Shown here in pieces: positions 1 to 5,325 of a stretch of 5,325 nucleotides of DNA (its first letter is position 1; the number at the start of each line of letters is the position of its first letter). Below the pieces are notes generated by a model. It was not told the origin of the DNA. It did no database searches and worked only from the letters and a program-made list of their open reading frames with translations. The translations under genes and the position numbers were made by a program. Source of the stretch: Bacteroidia bacterium (GTDB lineage Bacteria > Bacteroidota > Bacteroidia > Bacteroidales > Azobacteroidaceae); the NCBI GenBank assembly GCA_025996755.1, contig BNTR01000157.1, positions 1-5,325 of the forward strand, written 5' to 3'.

Positions 1-171
1 CACGTAGATTTCAAAATCTAATTAGGCACTTAGTTTACCATTTGTCAGTCGGTTAAATCTTTACTTTCTCACAACAAAAGTAATGATTTTTCCCCGGATT
101 TAAATTTTCCGCAAACTTAAGGTTAGGTACACAAAACTTTTCCACACAAATCATAGTAGAAATTCCTTCTA
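1..171. other. Non-coding left flank
   Basis: No frame on either strand carries a convincing coding region here. The stretch contains a 7+7 inverted repeat with a two-base centre at 5-20 (TAGATTT/AAATCTA), a TAnnTTTG match on the minus strand at 75-82, and a small 5-bp inverted repeat at 157-171 (TAGAA/TTCTA). None is followed by a T-run in either direction, so I see no convincing terminator for the operon that ends at 211. Confidence 0.6.
75..82 (-). promoter_or_regulatory. Possible -7 element of a leftward gene outside the window
   Basis: The minus strand reads TACTTTTG, a full match to the Bacteroidota -7 consensus TAnnTTTG. At the usual distance upstream of it (about 19 bases) the sequence is only ATTT, and a real TTTG lies about 29 bases away, so the -33 half is poor. 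If active it would drive a gene to the left of position 1. The motif is short and could be chance. Confidence 0.25.
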
Positions 172-210
172 TCGGACATTTCGGACATCTATCGGACATT
201 TATCGGACAT
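172..210 (-). repeat. Four tandem ATGTCCGA repeats after the AlbA_2 gene
   Basis: The plus strand carries TCGGACAT at 172-179, 181-188, 192-199 and 203-210 (ATGTCCGA on the coding strand). Start-to-start steps are 9, 11 and 11 bases, close to one helical turn, so proteins bound to them would sit on roughly one face of the DNA. The array begins right after the TAA of the AlbA_2 gene (211-213). A fifth exact copy at 1520-1527 includes that gene's ATG, and a partial copy (TCGGACA) lies in its 3' coding part at 278-284. A DNA-binding site for the winged helix encoded next door is an attractive guess but unproven. Confidence 0.85.
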
Positions 211-1527
211 TTAAGGAAAAATATAGCGCGAAAGTTTGTTATCTCCCTCATTTTTAAGCAATTCCTTTTCGGTCACTTCGGACAAATCTCGGCGTGCCGT
301 TCTGTCGGAAATGTTGTATTTTTCGGCATATTCCGAGCTCGTTATTTCGCCTTTTGCCTTAAAAAACAACAATGCATCAATCTGTCTGTCGTTCAGCCCT
401 AATTTACTTAAATCTTCTTTGTTGTAAATATCTTTGCGGAAGATTGTCCAAAAATCGTTGCCTTTGCAGGAAAATTGAGGTACAGGAATTTTGGCTTCAA
501 GGCATAAATTTTTCATTTTGTCCATTCCGCGTCCCCACGATTCCACATACCCACTTCGGAAAAAGGCGGTTGCAATATCAGGATTGCGCGGTTGCGAAGA
601 ATGTTTGTCAAGCAAATCTTCAACAGTCCAATTTTCGGGCAATCGTCCGTAATTCCAAATCATAATTTTGTCGGCATACACGCTGATTTGAATTGGGTAC
701 GGACCTGTATAATCCTTGTGTGCAACGGCATTCAGCAACGCCTCGCGCAAGGCATCTTTGGGATATTCGTAAGTTTCAACCCGCGTAAGTCCTTCGTATG
801 AAATCAACGCTTTGGTGTATTTTGTCAGCAGAAAATCCATTGTTTTTTCGACTTGCTCAAAGAGATTTCCGTGTATTTCGTCCTGAAAAAGCAAATCGCT
901 GTCGGTGCGGAAAAAACCGATTTTGATATACGCTCCTGACACAAATTTTTCAGGGTCGGGGTGGAAAAGCATCACGGCGGCTCTGTTCAACAGGCTTTTA
1001 TCGACAAGTTTGAGATTTTCAAGTACTTGCAAAGGCGTATCGTTACGGCTGTCTTCAGCAATACGATTACTCTTTATGCCTTTTTCTTTGAAAAAAATAA
1101 AAGTATCGGGCTTCAAATCTTTTATTTGAACATTTGGAACAGGCACGCTGTCCCACTTTTTGCCAATGCGTTCCAATAAAAACTCGTTCAGGGCTGCGCC
1201 TGTCAATTCCTGTTTCACGCTGCCACTGCGATAAAAATACCTGCCGCGCAACGAAATAGGCACGGAGTAAGGCTGCACAACGATTTCTATGTAATGTTTG
1301 CCATCTTCCTGCAAAAGATTGACTTCGGCGGTAATGCCCAACTGATTTTTGATTTTGTTGGGGATTTTTTCCATCAAATCTTTGTAGTCGGCAATGCCAA
1401 TGACATTGCCGTCGTCGTCTTTGCCAATGTAGATTTTGCCGCCCTGCGCATTGGCGAAGCCGCAAATCCAATCTAAATAGTCCTCATGCCATGAGGATTT
1501 GTATTCTATGTTTTGAGATTCGGACAT
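211..1527 (-). CDS. Schlafen/AlbA_2 domain, GHKL-like ATPase and winged-helix protein (COG2865 type)
   Basis: A 438-residue cytoplasmic protein with no membrane segment. Residues 3-45 look like the AlbA_2 (Schlafen) fold: ESQNIEYK at 3-10, then FANAQGG at 24-30 and GKDDDGNVIGI at 35-45. Residues 255-345 look like the GHKL-like C-terminal module called HATPase_c_4: REALLNAVAHKDY at 261-273 is an N-box (E262, N266), WNYGRLP at 291-297 resembles the G1 box, and ESWGRGMDK at 329-337 the G2 box. Residues 378-425 form a winged helix with recognition helix SDRTARRDL. Many such proteins are annotated as transcriptional regulators or as RecG-like helicases, but no helicase motifs are visible. The acidic residues E3, E8 and D37/D38 match the pattern of the Schlafen tRNA-nuclease site, so an RNase role is possible. 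The ATG lies three bases after the KAP stop and has no clear Shine-Dalgarno sequence. Sampled stretches have higher GC than the KAP gene. Domain call is firm; function is open. Confidence 0.9.
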   Translation of the reverse strand: MSESQNIEYKSSWHEDYLDWICGFANAQGGKIYIGKDDDGNVIGIADYKDLMEKIPNKIKNQLGITAEVNLLQEDGKHYIEIVVQPYSVPISLRGRYFYRSGSVKQELTGAALNEFLLERIGKKWDSVPVPNVQIKDLKPDTFIFFKEKGIKSNRIAEDSRNDTPLQVLENLKLVDKSLLNRAAVMLFHPDPEKFVSGAYIKIGFFRTDSDLLFQDEIHGNLFEQVEKTMDFLLTKYTKALISYEGLTRVETYEYPKDALREALLNAVAHKDYTGPYPIQISVYADKIMIWNYGRLPENWTVEDLLDKHSSQPRNPDIATAFFRSGYVESWGRGMDKMKNLCLEAKIPVPQFSCKGNDFWTIFRKDIYNKEDLSKLGLNDRQIDALLFFKAKGEITSSEYAEKYNISDRTARRDLSEVTEKELLKNEGDNKLSRYIFP

Positions 1528-1530
1528 AAA

Positions 1531-4500
1531 TTATTGTATTATTTCTTTTTCAATTCCAATTTTCTTTGCAAATGCAATCAAATCGTTGTCTGTACTTTTT
1601 GATATTTTTGTTTTTATAGTATTATTGAAAGTATCTGCCTGTGTGTCAGAAGAATTGATAATTGAGATATATAAATCATTTTCAATTATTATTTTCAAGC
1701 AATCGTCATCATTTGCAACAGGACTTAAAATATATTGACATACATCACCCGCACGAGATTGTAAATCGCCCTGCTTTTCAAGCCAACTATGCAGAAGTTT
1801 AAATTTATTCACACTTATTTTATAGTTGGCTACATTGTTGCAAATTTGATTTTTTATATTGGCAATCGTTTCTTTTGTTTTTTTAGGGTCTAACTTTTCA
1901 ATTAATGTAATACCAACTGTATCAACATTTACTCCTTTTGCAATATCATCAAGATAGAGTTTTCCTAATTCAGTTAAATTATCTGGCAATGGTTTAATAA
2001 AATCAGTATCAATGAAATTTTGCATAATAGTATTCCAATAATAAGTAGGTTGTTGCCTTTGTTGATACAATGTGTCAGTTGTAATTTTGGCAAGTGCCTC
2101 AATAATTGTAGTATTTAAATAATCTGTTAAATTATTTTTTGTTGCTTTTGAAAATTGGAAAAATTGTGCATTTGGAAGTATCTGTTGGATATTATCTTTT
2201 GTGATTTTATTCTTATCTTTTTCCCATCTGTTCAATTGAATTAACAAAACAGCGTCTGTAACGCCTAACCTTGATTTTATTTGCTCAAATTGTGGTAAAA
2301 TATTTTCTATTGATAATGATATGCCTAATTTATTTTCAGTCATATACTTCAATGCTTGGATTAAGTGAGGAATATTCCAAGACAAACTATTTAAGAGCAA
2401 ATCTCCATAACTTGCATAATAATCCAAGTTTTCTGCAATATATTTTATTTGTTCTTCATTGAAAGTACCTCCTGCATTTGTACCGTTTGCTATTTGAATG
2501 GTTACAATCTCCAAATATTCAGGTGTGTTTGGTTTTGAAGCAAGTGCATTCCAAATGATTTGGCGTTGAGTTGGGTTTAACTGAACTTTTAATGGTTTTT
2601 CATCTGATAGAATTTTGTAAACGTCAAATAAGGGTTTAAAATGGACTGGGGTGGTATTAGGTATTAATGTTTTAATTTTGTCGAGAAATTTTTCAAATTT
2701 GTAGTAGCTTTGTAATATTCGCAATATTTCTATAAAATCAGTTGTAGGAAATAACGCAGAATTTGCATTAATTATAGAAGTGTTAGCATCATTTACAGGT
2801 GTTTCGAAAGTTGCATTAGAAATATATTCGTTTAATTCTTCGGTATTTACAATTAATTTATACATAGGAAAATTTTCTTTCGCTACCAACACATACTTTA
2901 CAAATAATTCTGGCTCTTTTTCTATATCAATAAGACAATCGGTCAATTGAATTTCAATGTTATTTGACTGTACAAATTCGTCGATTTCGCATAATGAGTT
3001 ATAATAATTCTCACTGTTAAAATCTTTGAATGATTGAATTTGTTTACATAAGCGTTTTACTATATTTTGTTTGTGATTATTGTCTGCATTTGTCAATAGC
3101 AATTTATATTTATCATCGAATTCTTGTTTTGTAAGCGACACCTTCATTTTTCTTTGGGCAAGCGTATTCCAAAGTGTTATAATAGTTTGTTGGTTTGCTT
3201 CTGATAAAGTAGCAGAATCTAATTGTGATAAGCATTGAATAACGTTATCTAATTGTGCTATATCTGAATTTTTGACTTTGTCGCTTAAAATGTGAATGAA
3301 GTTGGTTGTGTCTTTAAACTTATTTATATCTGCATTGACTTCTAAATTAAAGCAACTGTCTATGTGTTTTGACATTGGTATTTGTTCTGCAATCGCAAGA
3401 GAAACACCATATACAAGAGCAGATATGTTTTTTTGTAAAATTTCATCGTTCGGGATAATACTTTTAATATATTCGCTTAAATACTTACCAGATAGAATTT
3501 GTTCTGCTGGCGGAATTAAATCAGGCAACACTTCTCTTTCAAAATCATTTGTTCGCCCATCGCCATAATGTGTTTCATTTACAATATGTGCTGATAAAAT
3601 ATCGTCTTTTTTCAGTGCGAAAACAGCAATATATAGAATGTCAATTTCATTGTGCCAAATATTTTTCAATGCAACTAATTGATTGATATACTCAATCATT
3701 TCTCTAACAGTGGCATTTGGTTTTTCTAATCTAAATATACGGTTAATATCTTCTTGTTGCTTTATCTCGGTATTGCCAAATGCTTCTTCAAATAATGTGT
3801 TGAAAATGTTTTTGAAATCAGTAATTACAGGTGGCGTTACACGATAAACAACAGGAAATGTCTTGCTGATAAAATGTTTAGTCAGTTGCTCGGATTCGCC
3901 AAAAGCACATGACAAATGCTTTTCATCAAAAGGAATTATTGCCCAAATATTATCAAAACCATTTTCAGCAAAGAAAGTATGAATAGACGACCAAAGTTGT
4001 TTAACTTTTTCAGAGGGTAATCTGTCCATATTATCATAAACAATAATGAGTTTGGGCTTTTTATTTTCTTCAATGTAGTTGGATATTTCACTCATCCATG
4101 CTTTGAATTTTGCAACGGTCGGCTCCTCCTCATTTATTGTTTCTGTATTTGTTGTTGAAATATCTTCATTTTTTGAAATTTTTAAGAGGTATCCAAAATG
4201 TCTTGCATCTTTATCTAAAATTGCAGTTATCCCCCAAACAATAATGCCTAATAAAATTGGTGAGAATGCAATTAAAACTAACATCCATAGACAATTAACT
4301 GTTTGTGCATTTTCTAAACGTTCCGAAATAAATGTTGTTATTGGTGTTAATGCTAAAAATAGAGCAGTCCAAAATGCACCAGCATTAAATTGTGGCATTG
4401 ATTTATTGACACGAGTTATTTTGTGCGCTAATAAATCATCCAATTTTTGTTGCCAATGAATTTTATTATTGTCTTCAAGAATTTTTTCTTCGATTAGTTC

Positions 4501-4818
4501 TTTCGTAATCGTTTCCAAAAATGGCCGGCGTTGTAAATCTTCTTGGTTGCCCCAAGCATCATATTCAAAAATATAATAGTTGCTTTTTATCTTATTGTGT
4601 TCTATTAATTGTTGGATAACATTTGTTTTACCAACACCCCAACCGCCTTCTAAACCAATTATTCGAGAAAGATTTTGAGAATTATTATCATTAGAAACAA
4701 TATGATTTACAATCGCATTTGTCAATCTTTCCTGCGATTTGCCTTCAGACTTGTCTATTCCGCAAGGCTTATTGGGAATAAAACGAGGGTGGGTTATATT
4801 TTTATTTTCTTCTTCCAT
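1531..4818 (-). CDS. KAP-family P-loop NTPase, membrane-anchored
   Basis: A 1095-residue protein whose first 400 residues fit the KAP NTPase family. The Walker A motif GGWGVGKT is at 58-65. YDAWGN at 86-91 matches the family's aromatic-x-A-W signature. Two hydrophobic segments at about 148-164 and 177-200 lie between Walker A and Walker B, the typical KAP membrane insertion. Walker B is LIIVYDNMDRL at 257-267, with D262 and D265. AIIPFDEKHL at 293-302, KTFPVVYRVTPP at 319-330 and the NATVREMIEYINQL stretch at 368-381 match later KAP blocks. All core ATPase residues appear intact. Residues from about 410 to 1095 resemble no domain I recognise; they look mostly helical, rich in Lys, Asn and Ile, with no membrane span. 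Known KAP proteins include the F-plasmid phage-exclusion protein PifA, and KAP-like ATPases occur in other defence systems. The ATG lies one base after the upstream stop, which favours translational coupling. The gene is AT-rich, below 30% GC over much of its length. Confidence 0.92.
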   Translation of the reverse strand: MEEENKNITHPRFIPNKPCGIDKSEGKSQERLTNAIVNHIVSNDNNSQNLSRIIGLEGGWGVGKTNVIQQLIEHNKIKSNYYIFEYDAWGNQEDLQRRPFLETITKELIEEKILEDNNKIHWQQKLDDLLAHKITRVNKSMPQFNAGAFWTALFLALTPITTFISERLENAQTVNCLWMLVLIAFSPILLGIIVWGITAILDKDARHFGYLLKISKNEDISTTNTETINEEEPTVAKFKAWMSEISNYIEENKKPKLIIVYDNMDRLPSEKVKQLWSSIHTFFAENGFDNIWAIIPFDEKHLSCAFGESEQLTKHFISKTFPVVYRVTPPVITDFKNIFNTLFEEAFGNTEIKQQEDINRIFRLEKPNATVREMIEYINQLVALKNIWHNEIDILYIAVFALKKDDILSAHIVNETHYGDGRTNDFEREVLPDLIPPAEQILSGKYLSEYIKSIIPNDEILQKNISALVYGVSLAIAEQIPMSKHIDSCFNLEVNADINKFKDTTNFIHILSDKVKNSDIAQLDNVIQCLSQLDSATLSEANQQTIITLWNTLAQRKMKVSLTKQEFDDKYKLLLTNADNNHKQNIVKRLCKQIQSFKDFNSENYYNSLCEIDEFVQSNNIEIQLTDCLIDIEKEPELFVKYVLVAKENFPMYKLIVNTEELNEYISNATFETPVNDANTSIINANSALFPTTDFIEILRILQSYYKFEKFLDKIKTLIPNTTPVHFKPLFDVYKILSDEKPLKVQLNPTQRQIIWNALASKPNTPEYLEIVTIQIANGTNAGGTFNEEQIKYIAENLDYYASYGDLLLNSLSWNIPHLIQALKYMTENKLGISLSIENILPQFEQIKSRLGVTDAVLLIQLNRWEKDKNKITKDNIQQILPNAQFFQFSKATKNNLTDYLNTTIIEALAKITTDTLYQQRQQPTYYWNTIMQNFIDTDFIKPLPDNLTELGKLYLDDIAKGVNVDTVGITLIEKLDPKKTKETIANIKNQICNNVANYKISVNKFKLLHSWLEKQGDLQSRAGDVCQYILSPVANDDDCLKIIIENDLYISIINSSDTQADTFNNTIKTKISKSTDNDLIAFAKKIGIEKEIIQ

Positions 4819-4819
4819 A

Positions 4820-5062
4820 TCATTCTTTTTTTATATTTTCTTTTGCAATATTCAACGCTTCCCCTGCCAACTCTTTTTCATCTTCTATCGCCTCAAGAAT
4901 CCGGTCGGCAACCCAAAGTGTCAAAAATTCATTCGGATTAACTTGAAATATTTTGGCAAGCGCAATAACCTGTTCGCGTTTGGCACGGCGTTCGCCACGC
5001 TCAATTTTACTGTACATCGGCATATCAATTTCTAATGCTGCGGCAAATTGGCGTTGTTGCAT
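4820..5062 (-). CDS. XRE-family helix-turn-helix regulator, N-terminus uncertain
   Basis: As read from the ATG at 5062 this is an 80-residue protein. QRQFAAALEI at 3-12 is the first helix of the helix-turn-helix and MPMYSKIERGERR at 14-26 the recognition helix; AKREQVIALAKIFQVNPNEF follows at 27-46 and completes the usual XRE core. The C-terminal part (LTLWVADRI, then a charged helix with ALNIAKENIKKE) is the tail I know from small Bacteroidota XRE regulators. What is missing is helix 1, which normally precedes QRQFA by about 15-20 residues. The same frame stays open upstream for 11 codons to a TAA and reads GQLRREKQ just before the ATG, which resembles that helix, but it contains no start codon. 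So the gene may be frameshifted at the A7 run (5088-5094), or the true protein may be about 94 residues. It is first in the operon, next to the promoter, so autoregulation is likely. Confidence 0.85.
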   Translation of the reverse strand: MQQRQFAAALEIDMPMYSKIERGERRAKREQVIALAKIFQVNPNEFLTLWVADRILEAIEDEKELAGEALNIAKENIKKE

Positions 5063-5072
5063 TTGTTTTTCT

Positions 5073-5078
5073 CTCCTT
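5073..5078 (-). promoter_or_regulatory. Shine-Dalgarno-like AAGGAG before the XRE gene
   Basis: The minus strand has AAGGAG ending 10 bases before the ATG at 5062. It supports that start, but it overlaps in-frame codons (TTA AGG AGA GAA) that resemble the missing helix 1 of the regulator, and Bacteroidota depend little on such sites. It may therefore be coding sequence that resembles a ribosome site by chance. Confidence 0.45.
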
Positions 5079-5103
5079 AACTGTCCATTTTTTTAATATT
5101 CAT
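5077..5103 (-). other. Eight-codon leader ORF or frameshifted 5' end of the XRE gene
   Basis: An ATG at 5101-5103 opens a reading frame MNIKKMDS that stops at 5077-5079. It passes through seven consecutive A (5088-5094, minus sense). A -1 shift, or one extra A, in this run would join the ATG to the XRE frame and give MNIKKNGQLRREKQ ahead of the 80 residues, about 94 in total, supplying most of a helix 1. The alternatives are a short translated leader, or chance. I favour a mutated or frameshifted 5' end, with moderate confidence. Confidence 0.45.
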
Positions 5104-5154
5104 TTATAAATCAATATATCACTTTTGCTTTTTAGAATTGTCAGAAAAACGGCA

Positions 5155-5185
5155 CAAAAGTACAAAATATTTTGCAATTAACATA
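5155..5185 (-). promoter_or_regulatory. Bacteroidota-type promoter of the operon
   Basis: On the minus strand TACTTTTG (5155-5162) matches the -7 consensus TAnnTTTG exactly. TATG at 5182-5185 lies 19 bases upstream and is an imperfect match to the -33 element TTTG. Transcription would begin near 5148, leaving a leader of about 45 bases to the ATG at 5103 or about 85 to the ATG at 5062. It is the only promoter I see upstream of the three genes. Confidence 0.6.
5163..5174. promoter_or_regulatory. Candidate operator palindrome CAAAATATTTTG
   Basis: A perfect 12-bp palindrome lies between the -33 and -7 elements, touching the -7 box. A dimer bound here would block RNA polymerase. The XRE protein encoded just downstream is the natural candidate. 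The half-site is AT-only apart from its outer C/G pair, so chance occurrence in AT-rich DNA cannot be excluded. Confidence 0.4.
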
Positions 5186-5255
5186 CTGAAAATGAAGAAA
5201 GAAAAAGTAGGCTCTTCAAAAAGATTGGAATATACCGCCTAACTTTACGCCGAGT

Positions 5256-5272
5256 TTGGGGATTAATCCCAA
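5256..5272. repeat. Inverted repeat around GGGATTAATCCC
   Basis: A perfect 12-bp palindrome at 5259-5270 extends to TTGG..CCAA if one extra G is allowed. It lies just after the stop of the partial reading frame at the right edge. As RNA it could form a short bulged hairpin with a TTAA loop, but no T-run follows on the minus strand, so it is a poor intrinsic terminator. It could also be a protein site or part of a mobile-element end. Confidence 0.4.
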
Positions 5273-5325
5273 TCAATTCTCTTTCACCATCTTAAAAACA
5301 TGCTCCTTCAAAATATGAAAGGCCG
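5273..5325 (-). CDS. Possible 3' end of a truncated upstream gene
   Basis: On the minus strand the frame beginning at 5323 reads AFHILKEHVFKMVKEN and stops at TGA (5273-5275). The amphipathic, charged pattern looks like a real C-terminus, and sampled composition just beyond it (about 40% GC at 5221-5280) is above that of most of the KAP gene. Only 16 residues are visible, so no family can be named; a transposase end is one option because a palindrome and unassigned sequence follow. About 90 bases separate its stop from the -33 element of the operon promoter. It could equally be chance open frame. Confidence 0.25.
   Translation of the reverse strand, partial: AFHILKEHVFKMVKEN

Noticed and set aside
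5..20. Inverted repeat TAGATTT-CA-AAATCTA as an operon terminator
   Set aside because: The centre is too tight for a full hairpin, the stem is AT-rich and no T-run follows on the minus strand.
95..111. CGGA/TCCG inverted repeat as a terminator for the operon
   Set aside because: Only four pairs around an AT-rich loop, followed on the minus strand by GGGGAAAAAT rather than a T-run.
169..210. A 13-codon ORF starting directly after the AlbA_2 stop (MSDKCPIDVRNVR)
   Set aside because: It is made entirely of the ATGTCCGA repeats read in shifting register; repeat structure explains it better than coding.
172..210. CRISPR-like array
   Set aside because: Units are 8-11 bases with no spacers and no cas genes; it is a short tandem repeat.
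1067..1471. 134-residue open frame on the minus strand inside the AlbA_2 gene
   Set aside because: Out-of-frame shadow of the AlbA_2 coding sequence; its product is low-complexity with no domain pattern.
4079..4459. 126-residue plus-strand open frame opposite the KAP gene
   Set aside because: Antisense shadow of the KAP membrane and linker region; no start signal and no recognisable domain.
4739..5035. Plus-strand open frame overlapping the XRE gene
   Set aside because: Antisense to two genes with strong domain matches; its hydrophobic run arises from reading Lys/Glu-rich coding DNA backwards.
5192..5242. 16-codon plus-strand ORF (MKKEKVGSSKRLEYTA)
   Set aside because: Very short, no promoter or ribosome site seen, and it lies within the promoter-proximal non-coding region.

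Overview
The window holds one compact minus-strand operon of three genes, read from right to left, with short non-coding flanks. The source is probably a member of the Bacteroidota. The evidence is a TAnnTTTG-type -7 promoter element upstream of the first gene, little or no Shine-Dalgarno sequence before the two large genes, AT-rich DNA, and a small XRE regulator of a type I associate with that phylum. This is inference from sequence features, not a database match.

Layout along the transcript: (i) positions 5273-5325 hold the possible 3' end of a truncated unknown gene; (ii) a promoter lies at 5155-5185, with a perfect 12-bp palindrome between its two elements; (iii) an XRE-family helix-turn-helix regulator lies at 4820-5062, and its reading frame seems to continue upstream of the first available ATG through a run of seven A; (iv) a 1095-residue KAP-family P-loop NTPase with two membrane segments lies at 1531-4818, beginning one base after the regulator's stop; (v) a 438-residue Schlafen/AlbA_2 plus GHKL-like ATPase plus winged-helix protein (COG2865 type) lies at 211-1527, beginning three bases after the KAP stop; (vi) four tandem copies of ATGTCCGA (minus-strand sense) follow its stop at 172-210, and a fifth copy forms its start codon region. 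Positions 1-171 hold no gene, only a possible promoter for a leftward gene outside the window.

The near-zero spacing makes co-transcription and a shared function likely. A small regulator, a membrane-anchored KAP NTPase and a Schlafen-like protein with its acidic residues intact would fit an antiphage or other defence/exclusion module: the NTPase as sensor or switch, the Schlafen-like protein as effector or second regulator, and the XRE protein controlling expression. No part of this function is shown by sequence alone. Base composition changes sharply at the KAP/AlbA_2 junction, and the ATGTCCGA motif sits at both borders of the AlbA_2 gene, so the operon may be a mosaic assembled from separate modules.
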